A stretch of 64,000 nucleotides of DNA from NCBI RefSeq assembly GCF_013112245.1, contig NZ_WVRN01000001.1:1926501-1990500 (forward strand). The letters are read 5' to 3'. Both the position numbers and the translations under genes were made by a program. Source of the DNA: Ruegeria sp. HKCCD4315 (lineage in GTDB: Bacteria > Pseudomonadota > Alphaproteobacteria > Rhodobacterales > Rhodobacteraceae). Of this stretch, positions 15,913 through 24,476 are shown one piece after another. Position 1 is the stretch's first letter. Every line of letters begins with the position of its first letter. The notes below the pieces were generated by a model that was given only the letters and a program-made list of their open reading frames with translations, ran no database searches and was not told where the DNA came from.

Positions 15913-17346
15913 ATGACAGCCATCGACGCCAATCTGCCGGACCGGGACTCTGGTGAAACGGAAAACCGGCTTCTGCAAAACATCAAAGATTATACTGCCA
16001 TGAGCTTTGCGCTTCTGTGGCAGCGGCAGGCTATTTATCTGGCCACGACCATTTTGACTGCGTTCTTCTTCGATCCCATTAACGCCATGCTGTTCTACGG
16101 GACAATCCTAATTTGCGAAGCGCAAGATTTATTGCTGGCCAAACGCGTACCGCGCTTAAAGCCAGATCAGCACAAAGCAATTAGTATGATGGTTGTTTGG
16201 ATTCTGTTGAATACGATCCTCAGCGCAACTGCAATCTGCCTGTATGCTGTTTCAGTTGCTTTCGCACAGCCCGCCGGTGGTCACTTTACTCCAATGTTCT
16301 TCTTGTTTGCTGCGGCGTTGTTTGCAGCAATGAACAACCATCAGTTTCTGTGGGCAATGATTATCCGTCTGACCATGTACGGCGTATCGTTCATGTTGAT
16401 TGTCGTCAAGGATATCTGGATCGAACGCCCCGAGCTTTCATCTGAGCTCTGGCTGCACTTCTTCACCGTTATCTTTGTCATGTACTTTCTGATTGACTGT
16501 TCGATGGTGTTTCTGAAGCTCTATCGCAGGAATTTGGAACAACTTGAAAAGCTCAAAGCAGAGCACGAAAGAACAAAGGCGGCCTACATTGCGAAAACTC
16601 AGTTCATATCGACAGTTAGCCATGAACTGCGTACGCCTCTCACTTCGATCAAGGGATCACTTGACCTAATCAACACAGGCGCATTGGGTGAAGCTCCAGA
16701 ATCAATGCAAAGCCTCATTCATTTAGCAGGTAAAAACTGCGAACGGCTCGCATCCCTAATCAATGATGTGCTGGACATTCAAAAAATGGAAGCGGGCGAG
16801 ATGAACTACCGTGAAGGAATTGTTGATGTACACGCGCTGATTCAGGAAGCGATTGCCTGTAACATGGGATACACCAGTGCTCACAACGTAGAAATTGTAG
16901 AAGACTTGAGGGGAAACAATGATCTGTACGTTAAAGGTGATGCCTCCCGCCTTCTTCAGGTGTTGGCCAACATTATCTCAAACGCAGCTAAATTCTCCCT
17001 TGATGGTGGCGAGATAACCGTCGGATGCGAGAAAGTCGGCGGGAATATTCGCCTCTTCGTCAAAGACCATGGCATCGGGATTCCTGAGGGGTTCCATGAC
17101 AAAGTTTTCGATCGCTTTTCTCAGATAGACTCCTCCGATGAACGTCACGCAGGCGGTACCGGACTCGGGATGCACATTTCAAAGGAAATTGTTGAGCATT
17201 TTGGCGGAACAATAGACTACAGCAGCAAACTTGGTGAAGGCACAGAGTTCTTTATTATGTTCCCCGCGATAAACGGGCACGAGGTAGATTCCGCCGGAGC
17301 CGAGCACACCTCACTACCGTGCACCGCGCAATCCAAGCAAATTTAG
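15913..17346 (+). CDS. Membrane sensor histidine kinase
   Basis: 477 aa. About six hydrophobic segments between residues 38 and 203 with very short loops, so there is no periplasmic sensor domain and signals would be sensed within the membrane. A short coiled coil (206-230) links to HisKA with phospho-acceptor His237 (SHELRTPLTSIKGSL). The ATPase domain has the N box (NIISNAAKF, 353-361), G1 (DHGIGIP, 385-391) and G2 (GGTGLGM, 414-420). It lacks a receiver domain, so the two nearby regulators are likely partners. The architecture suits a lipophilic ligand such as an acyl-homoserine lactone. The gene is preceded by about 270 bp without a gene. Confidence 0.88.
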   Translation: MTAIDANLPDRDSGETENRLLQNIKDYTAMSFALLWQRQAIYLATTILTAFFFDPINAMLFYGTILICEAQDLLLAKRVPRLKPDQHKAISMMVVWILLNTILSATAICLYAVSVAFAQPAGGHFTPMFFLFAAALFAAMNNHQFLWAMIIRLTMYGVSFMLIVVKDIWIERPELSSELWLHFFTVIFVMYFLIDCSMVFLKLYRRNLEQLEKLKAEHERTKAAYIAKTQFISTVSHELRTPLTSIKGSLDLINTGALGEAPESMQSLIHLAGKNCERLASLINDVLDIQKMEAGEMNYREGIVDVHALIQEAIACNMGYTSAHNVEIVEDLRGNNDLYVKGDASRLLQVLANIISNAAKFSLDGGEITVGCEKVGGNIRLFVKDHGIGIPEGFHDKVFDRFSQIDSSDERHAGGTGLGMHISKEIVEHFGGTIDYSSKLGEGTEFFIMFPAINGHEVDSAGAEHTSLPCTAQSKQI

Positions 17347-17810
17347 CCGAATCCCACTAATCAAGTCACCGTGCTTTTTCGAAGGAACCCCATGATTTTA
17401 GCGCGGATTTTTCGCCGTACATTTAACGCCAAAATTACATGACCTCATGGCAAGCTCGAATCCGCCTGCGGTAAAATGAGGGAGCCTGCATATTGCCAAT
17501 GCAACTCCAAAAAAAAGAAAATGCTGTTCCGGTCATGAGATCGGAACAGCACACTCGTTACCAGATACATTTCCGAAGATGCAGTAGATTCACAACTTTC
17601 GGCAAATAGGCCTACTACTTGCAGGCCGCGATACTTCCACGAACATCATAAAGAATGAGCTGTCCAAGCACCGAGAATTTCTCGTGTTTTGTTCGTTTTA
17701 GTAGTTCTAATTGATGTAAACCGGAAACAAAGAAGCCAATGACCGCCGGACTGTCAACATATTCAGCTTCTTCATCGATTCATACCCCCATGTATCGGAA
17801 AGGTTTCAAA
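17347..17810. other. Intergenic region after the histidine kinase
   Basis: No supported gene. AT-rich, with a minus-strand terminator-like hairpin at 17506-17551. Small in-frame starts at 17739 and 17790 precede the next gene but lack ribosome-binding sites. Confidence 0.4.
17506..17551 (-). terminator. Rho-independent terminator (minus strand)
   Basis: TGCTGTTCCG (17522-17531) and CGGAACAGCA (17542-17551) form a perfect 10-bp stem. On the minus strand it is followed by TTTTCTTTTTTTT, a strong U-tract. It probably ends transcripts coming from the minus-strand gene at 18143-18493. Confidence 0.75.
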
Positions 17811-18398
17811 ATGACCGAGCAGCCCTGCCCCACGACCGACCAAGCCCAACCCGATACCGAAGTTGTACATTCACCTGCAACAATGGTCCGGCAATCTGGT
17901 CGCCTCCGCTCAGAGCAACAGTGGGAAATTGTCAGACAACTACTGCACCCGATGTTGATGCAGAACTATTTCGGCCAAGCCATTGCCGATGCGTTCGGAA
18001 TTTCCGTTGAAACAGCATACAGATGGAAGCGGAGACTGTTGGATGACCTGCGCAAGGAAGCGGTATCCATGCAGCCACGAGACTTCGTGATGGAGAGCGT
18101 GTCCTCTCTCCGGCAAGTGCGTGCCGAAGCATGGGCCGGTTATCAAACAGCAAGCGACGCTAAAGAAAAGCGCGCCTTGGGTGCGTTACCCTCATCCTCG
18201 GCAAACTCAGGCAGTTCTCCTATGGCCTCTTCTAAGGCGTTACTCTGTCGTGCCTTCTCTTTGGCTTCGGCTTCTTCGGCCTCACGTTTCTTGTCCTCAG
18301 AGTTCAGGAACCTGTGGGCTTCTGCCAACCAACTTGCCCTAGGCTCAGAGCGAGAGATGACCTCACCAGAGGCAGGGTCAATCTCCGGGACACCGTAG
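17811..18398 (+). pseudogene. Truncated helix-turn-helix gene (terminase small-subunit-like) with a foreign tail
   Basis: The first 120 or so residues look genuine: a helix-turn-helix region, ending QAIADAFGISVETAYRWKRRL, then a helical segment VRAEAWAGYQTASDAKEKRAL. The pattern resembles phage terminase small subunits or similar phage-derived DNA-binding proteins. After about base 18175 the frame continues through sequence that is antisense to the gene at 18143-18493 (a Ser/Ala-rich, unnatural tail). I read this as a gene cut by a recombination junction near 18175. Confidence 0.6.
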
Positions 18399-18493
18399 GT
18401 CAGACCGTCGAGGAACTTCTCCCTCAGCAGAATGCGACCCTTGAGTCTCCCCTGATGGTGCCCCTTAGGAAGGGCGTGAACTAAAACTTTCAT
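18143..18493 (-). CDS. Hypothetical protein, 3' end altered by a junction
   Basis: 116 aa. Basic N-terminus (GHHQGRLKGRILLREKFLDG), then a long charged helix rich in Glu, Ala and Lys (KKREAEEAEAKEKARQ). Codon use looks natural until about residue 104 (base 18178); the remaining residues overlap the truncated helix-turn-helix gene on the other strand. I do not recognise the family. It may be a replaced or fused C-terminus of a mobile-element protein. Confidence 0.45.
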   Translation of the reverse strand: MKVLVHALPKGHHQGRLKGRILLREKFLDGLTYGVPEIDPASGEVISRSEPRASWLAEAHRFLNSEDKKREAEEAEAKEKARQSNALEEAIGELPEFAEDEGNAPKARFSLASLAV

Positions 18494-18547
18494 CTAACGG
18501 GCACGTGACCTTAAGCACCTTATTTATATGGTGAGAAGTGACCCCCA

Positions 18548-18574
18548 GGAGAGTTCATCTCTCCCCGTTTTTTT
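18548..18574 (+). terminator. Possible short rho-independent terminator
   Basis: GGAGAG and CTCTCC form a 6-bp stem with a 5-nt loop, followed by CCG and seven T on the plus strand. It would end rightward transcripts facing the minus-strand cyclase gene. Confidence 0.45.
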
Positions 18575-18713
18575 CCGCTACCAACTAGGACCAACCTACA
18601 GTGGGGGCCTTCAAGGGAAACAAAGGGACTGTCTGAAGATAGCACGCCTAGCAGACGTATTCAGAAGATAAACTGTGCCGGCGGTCAGAATCTTTCTTTG
18701 CCGAAAGTACAGC

Positions 18714-20153
18714 TCATTCAATCTCGACTAGGAATGAATGAACCCATTCACGCTCATCATTCCAAGTTGGACTTAAAACCGTTTCTGTCTCTGTTAGAGA
18801 CGGGAGAATTTGTGAATAAAATGATGCAGTTCGTTCGTTTACGCCTCCCCAATTATTGGGCTGACCTCGTGCCCAGTTTGTGTAAGAAATAGGCTCTCCA
18901 TTCATCCAACTCCAACCACCAGACGGCTCTGGTGCCCCGTGTTTTTGGAATAGGCCTATTGTTGGTCCAATCCACGCTGATCCACTATCGCCAAGCACCC
19001 AGAACTTTGCATCACTGGTGGAGAGATCAAAGGCAAAGCTGTTTTCTTCACTTGATGAAATCGCGGCTAGATAACCGTTCGCTTGTTTCGAAAGTCGAAC
19101 AGCATCGGACCACGGGGTTGAACCATTTGCCAAAACAGCAACATACAAGTGGTCATTAAAGTAACTGAAGGCAAACTCCATTCCTTCAAATACGGTAGCA
19201 ACGCGACTTAGGCGCTGATCGTCTGTGAGAACCGAAAACACCTCTGGGTGCCGTATCATGGCTTTGCGGCGATTTGCTATGACATTATCCCAATCGGCAC
19301 CCAGAATTCGCATTGGAACTCCTAGGGCACTAGCGGTGTCAGCGCATAGTATACCCGTCTCGGGGAGGCCGTGGTCCAACTGAAAATCAGCCAATGCCAT
19401 CCTAGTGTTTACTCCAAAAATACCGGGGTCATATTCTACTAGGTAGTTTTCTTCAGTAAGTCGCTGTTGAGCATCACGTGCCATTTGTTCCAGGCGAAAT
19501 TCCAAGTCCGGTAGATCACCACTAGAAGAAACAACCCAGAAGATGGGCCCTGCAAGCAGAATTGCCACTAAGGCTAGTACTGTCATGCCCGGTCGCGTGA
19601 AACGTCTAGACAGTTTCTTAGTTTCACTGTTCTGCAAATTGACTGGAAGAACTGAATAAACACGAACCGGAGACGCGATGTTCTTTAGTTTTTTCTTCCC
19701 AAGCGACTGATAGTCGACCTGCACTTGGTTCTTAAGCAGGTCGTAGGCTGCGCCAGAAATCACTAAACCCCCAGCGGGAGCAATGCTTTCGAGCCTAGCC
19801 GCCACGTTGACGCCGTCTCCAAAAATGTCACCGTCATCGAAGATTACATCCCCAAGGTTGACGGCCATGCGGTAGCTGATTTTTTTCGAAGCTTCGCGAC
19901 CTTCTTCTCGTGCACTGATTTCTTGTTGAAGGTGTATGGCGCACTGAACGGCTTCGACTACAGAGGAAAACTCCGCTAGTAATCCATCGCCGGTGAACTT
20001 GATTATGTTGCCATTAAACTTCGAAATTGACGGCTCTATCAGCTCTAGTCGGTATCTCTTTTGCCGGGTTAGCGTCCCCTCCTCATCTGTTTCCACTAAT
20101 CGGCTAAAGCCGACCATGTCACAGGCTAAAATTGCTGCAATCCGCCGTTCCAA
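18714..20153 (-). CDS. Class III adenylate/guanylate cyclase with membrane helix, peptidoglycan-binding-like and C-type lectin domains
   Basis: 479 aa. The cytoplasmic cyclase domain (1-170) has both metal Asp residues (Asp12 in ACDMVGFSRL, Asp56 in FTGDGLLAEF) and the NVAARLE motif with the transition-state Arg near 120, so it should be active; cAMP or cGMP specificity is open. One transmembrane helix spans about 190-208. Outside, residues 232-280 resemble a peptidoglycan-binding domain, and 340-479 carry C-type lectin signatures (WIGPTIG, GGWSWMNGEPISYTNWARGQPNN). The TTG at 20153, after GGAGG, gives the family start ERRIAAILA. It lies 76 bp after the C39-type peptidase gene, probably in one operon. 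Confidence 0.85.
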   Translation of the reverse strand: MERRIAAILACDMVGFSRLVETDEEGTLTRQKRYRLELIEPSISKFNGNIIKFTGDGLLAEFSSVVEAVQCAIHLQQEISAREEGREASKKISYRMAVNLGDVIFDDGDIFGDGVNVAARLESIAPAGGLVISGAAYDLLKNQVQVDYQSLGKKKLKNIASPVRVYSVLPVNLQNSETKKLSRRFTRPGMTVLALVAILLAGPIFWVVSSSGDLPDLEFRLEQMARDAQQRLTEENYLVEYDPGIFGVNTRMALADFQLDHGLPETGILCADTASALGVPMRILGADWDNVIANRRKAMIRHPEVFSVLTDDQRLSRVATVFEGMEFAFSYFNDHLYVAVLANGSTPWSDAVRLSKQANGYLAAISSSEENSFAFDLSTSDAKFWVLGDSGSAWIGPTIGLFQKHGAPEPSGGWSWMNGEPISYTNWARGQPNNWGGVNERTASFYSQILPSLTETETVLSPTWNDEREWVHSFLVEIE

Positions 20154-20229
20154 GCGAGAAGACCTCCAACACAAATACTAATGCCTAGGATTCAATCTTC
20201 AGAACCCGGCAGTTCAACGAGTTTTCATT

Positions 20230-20931
20230 TTACTTTGGAAATGTGAAAACTGCAGTTCGGCTATTTCCAAAACGATGATCGTGCCAAAAGTAAGACAGCT
20301 CTCGATAACTAAAGACGCGCGACCTGTTCTTAGGCAATAAAGGGTCTCGTACGAAAACAACCTGACGGTTGTCATCAAATCCTGTTACCACAAAAGTGTG
20401 GCCATCATCTTGGTGAACATCAATTAACACCGGCATTCCCTTGGAGAGGTGCTTCTTAATCTGCTTAAGACCAGAGTTAAAGCCAGCGCTTGTCTTCGGA
20501 AAACTGCGAATTTTCCACTTGTAACCGAATTGCCTGAGAGCATGATCAAGATCTACAAAGTAAGTGAATTCAACGTTTCTGAGGTTCGGAGGCTTGTGGT
20601 CCTCAGCCAGCTTCTTTAGCTGAGTGGGATTTGCTTTTTCACCATAGTAACGGATAACCATTGCGGCAGAAGTGGGCACACACAGGTAGGGCTTTTGCTT
20701 GATGTGGGGTACATCCAATCGCACATAGCTTTTTGACATATCTGGCGGTGGAAGACTTCGATGTGCGACTGACCCGTCACGCCATGATAACTCAGCAAAG
20801 ACATTAGCAGGCGCAAAAACAAGTACTGTAACCAGAAAAGAAACTGTAAGCAGGCTCCTGAATATACACGCGCTCAGAGCAGCGCACACATTTACCCTTT
20901 TTTCTGTCTCAAAAAATTTTGGCACAAGCAT
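20230..20931 (-). CDS. Secreted C39-type papain-like cysteine peptidase
   Basis: 233 aa. A signal peptide or N-terminal anchor (hydrophobic at about 20-45, cleavage near AFA/ELS) precedes a papain-fold domain with Cys84 in YLCVPTSAAMVIRYYG, His178 in DDGHTFVV and Asp196 in FVRDPLLP, the catalytic triad of peptidase C39-like proteins. No bacteriocin transporter is fused or nearby, so bacteriocin-leader processing is unlikely; an envelope protein or peptide substrate is more probable. A GTG at 20889 behind AAAGGG is an alternative start that gives a cleaner signal peptide. It precedes the cyclase-lectin gene. Confidence 0.8.
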   Translation of the reverse strand: MLVPKFFETEKRVNVCAALSACIFRSLLTVSFLVTVLVFAPANVFAELSWRDGSVAHRSLPPPDMSKSYVRLDVPHIKQKPYLCVPTSAAMVIRYYGEKANPTQLKKLAEDHKPPNLRNVEFTYFVDLDHALRQFGYKWKIRSFPKTSAGFNSGLKQIKKHLSKGMPVLIDVHQDDGHTFVVTGFDDNRQVVFVRDPLLPKNRSRVFSYRELSYFWHDHRFGNSRTAVFTFPK

Positions 20932-21076
20932 AAACGACTAACTTTCGAAAATGGCGGTAGTGTCTGATTAACAGTACCAAATATGCTCGAAAGCACAAAT
21001 AGAGTAGGAAATGTGGCTATGGTTGAGTTCATGTCTGAAACAGCCAATACGGCAGGACAACGGCCTAATAACCAAC

Positions 21077-22402
21077 TTAAAGTCCCGCTTTCACGCCCCA
21101 CCTAGCGAACTCTCGAAGCCGTGCCTCACGTCCCCCATATGTATTCTCTGCTACCGATTGGGCGGAATGCCCAAGGTAACCATGACGCACCTCAACAGGT
21201 GCACCTGCGTCCCTCAGCTTATCGCTTGCTCTGTGTCGAAGCCCGTGGACCTTCATGCGCTTGTCGTCAGTGTTCTTTCTAACAGCTTTCATCAAAGCCG
21301 CAGAGGCAGCCGTAGGGCCTCCGTCACGGCCATAAGAAGGGAATAAAGGCTGGTTACCCTTATGCCCCTCAACACGCTCCCTGAGGCTGTCTGAGGCTAT
21401 TGGAACGTACCTGTCACTGTTGCTGTTCTTGATGCCGTTTATTTCGTTCGGGGTGATAAGGATGGATGGAGTTTCCCCTGTCAGGTCCACATCGCTGATG
21501 CGCAGACCGCAGGCTTCGCCTAGGCGCATCCCGGTACCCTTCAGCACCCGCCACATAACAGGAAGGTCTTTGCTGCGACCACCCTCCAAGGTCTTTTGCA
21601 CGGCGTCGACAACGCTGTCTGGTAGCGGGACGTTCTTATCCAGTGAGCTAACCTGTTCCTTAGGCCAAGGCAGACGCTCGAAATGGTTTCGCTCAGATGG
21701 TATCTCCAATTCCCTGACAGCATGGTTGTAGGCAGCGGCTACTATGATCACCTCACGTTGACACGACTTCAGGGCCAGAGGTTGTCCGTAGGCTTTCTTG
21801 AGGCCAAGCAGATGGTCCATAAAGCTACGCGCAGTCTGGCGGTCGATACTCTCAATGCTCACATCTTCAAGGGGCTTGCCTAGGGCGTCCTTCAGTCGGC
21901 CAAAGGTGCGGTCAATTCTCACCATCGCCTTTCGGTCTTCGGCCAAACCTTTGTCCTTTGCATAGGTGTCTCGCATGTCGGCCAGCGAGGGCTTCGGGGG
22001 CTCTCGATTAGGGTTCAGGACAGCCGCTACCACTTCTGGGTCCTCTCCACGGGCAGCCAGACTGTGCCCCACTACACCACGGGTCCAGCTATCTTCCGGG
22101 TCCAACCCTTGAACACCCTCCATGTATTGCTCTGCTAGGCGCTGGGTATCGATGAACTTCTGAGTGGCCGACCTGTTATCAACCTCAGGGTGCCGCCTAA
22201 GGGTGTCCTCAACAATGGCGTCAAAATTTCCTAGGTGAAACTGATACTCGCGCTGAAAGGCGGCTCCATCACGTGCCTTAATGTGCTTCTGGTAAGCGTC
22301 CTCACCAAGAATTTCGCGCACCCTCTTTGGCCACCTTCTGCGGAAACGCCACTGAGTGTCACTGATTTGGTCTACGTATTTGATAGTCAATTCAAAGGCC
22401 AT
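21077..22402 (-). CDS. Tyrosine-type site-specific recombinase (integrase)
   Basis: 441 aa. The catalytic residues of the tyrosine recombinase family are all present: Arg293 (GTGMRLGEA), His387 and Arg390 (HGLRH), His412 (YLGHS) and the nucleophile Tyr422 (NTYG). The N-terminal half is a core-binding region resembling the DUF6538 type that starts with a beta strand-rich segment (ISDTQWRFRRRWP). The gene starts 100 bp from the 3' end of tRNA-Leu, the classic place for an integrase that targets a tRNA gene, and it should catalyse integration and, with a partner, excision of the island. Confidence 0.93.
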   Translation of the reverse strand: MAFELTIKYVDQISDTQWRFRRRWPKRVREILGEDAYQKHIKARDGAAFQREYQFHLGNFDAIVEDTLRRHPEVDNRSATQKFIDTQRLAEQYMEGVQGLDPEDSWTRGVVGHSLAARGEDPEVVAAVLNPNREPPKPSLADMRDTYAKDKGLAEDRKAMVRIDRTFGRLKDALGKPLEDVSIESIDRQTARSFMDHLLGLKKAYGQPLALKSCQREVIIVAAAYNHAVRELEIPSERNHFERLPWPKEQVSSLDKNVPLPDSVVDAVQKTLEGGRSKDLPVMWRVLKGTGMRLGEACGLRISDVDLTGETPSILITPNEINGIKNSNSDRYVPIASDSLRERVEGHKGNQPLFPSYGRDGGPTAASAALMKAVRKNTDDKRMKVHGLRHRASDKLRDAGAPVEVRHGYLGHSAQSVAENTYGGREARLREFARWGVKAGL

Positions 22403-22502
22403 TGTGTGCTGTCCGTGTGTGCTGTTTGCGTTATGCGACACACTCGGAAAATGCTGAATGCCCTTGTTTATAAGGCCAAAAACCAACTGATCAAGCTAGT
22501 TC

Positions 22503-22516
22503 TGGTGCGGTCGAGA
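22503..22516 (-). repeat. tRNA-side attachment site core
   Basis: The 14 bases identical to 9691-9704; they form the 3' end of the acceptor stem, the discriminator and CCA of tRNA-Leu. Confidence 0.78.
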
Positions 22517-22589
22517 AGACTCGAACTTCCACGGGAGTTACCCCACAGCGACCTCAACGCTGCGCGTCTACCAATTCCGCCACGACCGC
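22503..22589 (-). tRNA. tRNA-Leu (anticodon GAG)
   Basis: 87 nt including an encoded CCA. Acceptor stem GCGGTCG pairs with CGACCGC; the anticodon loop TTGAGGT (22551-22557) gives anticodon GAG at 22553-22555; the long variable arm is typical of Leu; the T loop is TTCGAGT. It reads leucine CUC/CUU codons. Its 3' end forms the integration site of the neighbouring island, which keeps the tRNA intact. Confidence 0.96.
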
Positions 22590-22730
22590 ACTGCCAGTGA
22601 CTTGGTAGAGCGGCGTATAGACGTTGGCGCGCGCGATGTGAAGAGGCAAAAACGCTCTGGTTTAAATTACCGCGCAGCAGACCTATCTAGCTGAATGATC
22701 ACCACACATCCGATCTGACAGGAACCCGAA

Positions 22731-23390
22731 ATGACCTCAACCGAGAACCGCCCTATTGTACAGATCGACATCGTTTCAGACGTGGTTTGCCCGTGGTGCA
22801 TTGTTGGCTTCAAACAATTGGACACGGCCTTGCAGCAAATGAGTGTTTTGGCCCGGCTGCGCTGGCATCCGTTCGAGTTGAACCCGAATATGCCACGCGA
22901 AGGTCAAAACCTGCGCGACCATATCATGGAGAAATACGGAACCACCGCCGAACAAAGCCAGCAAGCGCGGGACAGGCTCACGTCGATTGGCGCAGAGTTG
23001 GGGTTTACGTTCAACTTCGGCGACGAAAGCCGGATGGTGAATACGTTTGCCGCACATCAGTTGCTGGATTGGGCAGAAGGGCAAGGTCGACAACACCCGC
23101 TGAAACTTGCCCTATTTGATGCGTACTTTACCCGGCAGAAGGACGTCTCGGACACTGAGGTCTTGCTGGATGCCGTTCGATCAGTCGGGCTTGATGCGGA
23201 AGCTGCTCGGCAAGCGCTTGAAAGTGGCAAACACACGGGCCCCGTTCGCGAGAAACAGCAATTCTGGACCAGCCGAGGTATTTCCGGCGTACCGTCCATG
23301 GTGTTTGGCGGAAAATACCTGCTGACTGGGGCGCAAGGGACCGAAACCTATGCGCAAGTCTTGCAACGATGCCTGTCCGAGGCCGCCTGA
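22731..23390 (+). CDS. DsbA-family (FrnE-like) oxidoreductase
   Basis: 219 aa thioredoxin-fold protein with the redox motif CPWC at 20-23 (DVVCPWCIVG), an all-alpha insertion, and the cis-Pro region GISGVPSMVFGGKYLLTGAQ near the end. No signal peptide, so it acts in the cytoplasm. FrnE-like proteins carry out thiol-disulfide exchange or act as polyketide-related isomerases; the physiological substrate is unknown. It follows AGGA and lies 39 bp before lipB, possibly co-transcribed. Confidence 0.85.
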   Translation: MTSTENRPIVQIDIVSDVVCPWCIVGFKQLDTALQQMSVLARLRWHPFELNPNMPREGQNLRDHIMEKYGTTAEQSQQARDRLTSIGAELGFTFNFGDESRMVNTFAAHQLLDWAEGQGRQHPLKLALFDAYFTRQKDVSDTEVLLDAVRSVGLDAEAARQALESGKHTGPVREKQQFWTSRGISGVPSMVFGGKYLLTGAQGTETYAQVLQRCLSEAA

Positions 23391-23429
23391 CCCCTTCCCC
23401 TGACCGCTATGGGCGGATATGAGGCCGGC

Positions 23430-24086
23430 ATGGAATGGAAAATCACCGATGGTCTGACCAGCTATGACGACGCCGTGGCCTTCATGGAGGCCCGCGTCGC
23501 AGGGATCGCGCGTGGCGACGCTGAAGAATGCGTTTGGCTGCTGGAACATCCGCCCCTTTACACCGCAGGCACCTCAGCCAAGATTGAGGACCTGACCGAT
23601 CCTGACCGGTTTCCGGTCTATGAAAGCAAGCGCGGCGGCGAATACACTTATCACGGGCCCGGTCAGCGTGTGGCCTATGTCATGCTGGATCTCAACAGGC
23701 GTGGACGCGATGTACGCCAGTTTGTGAAGCAGTTGGAGACTTGGGTGATCTCGGCGCTGGCTGAATTCAATGTACACGGTGAGATTCGCGACGGGCGCGT
23801 TGGTGTTTGGGTCCGCCGCGATGACAAGCCGCTGACAGTGACCGGCAAGCCAGCAGAAGATAAGATCGCGGCCATCGGCCTGCGCCTGCGCAAATGGGTC
23901 AGCTTTCACGGCATCTCGGTTAACGTGGAACCGGATCTGGAGCATTTCTCAGGCATCGTGCCGTGTGGCATAACTGAGTATGGCGTGACCTCTCTGGTTG
24001 ATCTGGGGCTTCCCGTCACTATGGCTGATCTTGATGCAGCTTTGGAGAAGACGTTTACTGAGGTCTTTGGCTCAAAAGACGCGTGA
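23430..24086 (+). CDS. lipB: Octanoyltransferase LipB (lipoate biosynthesis)
   Basis: 218 aa. It moves the octanoyl group from acyl-ACP to lipoyl domains, the first step of lipoate synthesis. Seen: [12 protein letters not shown] at 68-79 (family signature), catalytic Lys145 in [12 protein letters not shown] and catalytic Cys179 in GIVPCGI, which forms the thioester intermediate. The ATG at 23430 has GAGG seven bases upstream; an ATG seven codons earlier lacks a ribosome-binding site. Convergent with the HIT gene across a 390-bp gap. Confidence 0.95.
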   Translation: MEWKITDGLTSYDDAVAFMEARVAGIARGDAEECVWLLEHPPLYTAGTSAKIEDLTDPDRFPVYESKRGGEYTYHGPGQRVAYVMLDLNRRGRDVRQFVKQLETWVISALAEFNVHGEIRDGRVGVWVRRDDKPLTVTGKPAEDKIAAIGLRLRKWVSFHGISVNVEPDLEHFSGIVPCGITEYGVTSLVDLGLPVTMADLDAALEKTFTEVFGSKDA

Positions 24087-24476
24087 AAACCCCATCGAAC
24101 CGCAAGGCGAATCGGTGTTAGCGCGCAAGTATCAGAACAATATGCTCAGGCGAATGGCTCTGTTTCCGAAGCCTTACGCAATTAACCCTGAATGCCCTGG
24201 GTTTATCAGTTTCTTCAGCTAATTTTTAACTCTTTTAGATACAAAGGGACCGTTAACGAGTAATATGAAACTGCCAATCAAGAGTGAGTGGTATGTTAAC
24301 CGGTGATCCAGGGCTCGCCCTCGAAATCCGAGAAGTGTTTGGTTACGAGTCTGCCGTTCCGACCCCAAATCGGAACGGCAATTCTCTTTCCCCTGCCTGA
24401 TAGACGACTGAACTTCGCGCCCCTTTAAAGAGTGCTGGTCAAAAATCCGTCGCAGGCGTAAAACTGAAACCCAGCT
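24087..24476. other. Convergent intergenic region with a perfect hairpin
   Basis: No gene is supported. A 35-codon frame from 24294 exists but nothing else argues for it. It contains a perfect inverted repeat at 24353-24379: GCCGTTCCGA, 7-nt loop, TCGGAACGGC, followed by a weak T-rich run. Confidence 0.5.
24353..24379. terminator. Perfect 10-bp hairpin between convergent genes
   Basis: Arms GCCGTTCCGA (24353-24362) and TCGGAACGGC (24370-24379), followed by AATTCTCTTT on the plus strand. It may end lipB transcripts or a small RNA. Its stem resembles the one at 17522-17551, differing by a paired C-G to T-A change. Confidence 0.5.

Larger units (their letters stand above)
9691..22516. mobile_element. 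Genomic island integrated at tRNA-Leu(GAG)
   Basis: About 12.8 kb bounded by the 14-bp direct repeat at 9691-9704 and 22503-22516. The tyrosine integrase gene ends the island on the tRNA side. The DNA between looks richer in A+T than both flanks, with many short stop-filled stretches. Cargo: two response regulators, LuxI-type synthase, P450, histidine kinase, cyclase-lectin fusion, C39-type peptidase, and fragments of mobile-element genes. No conjugation or phage structural genes are seen, so it cannot be self-transmissible as it stands. Confidence 0.78.
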
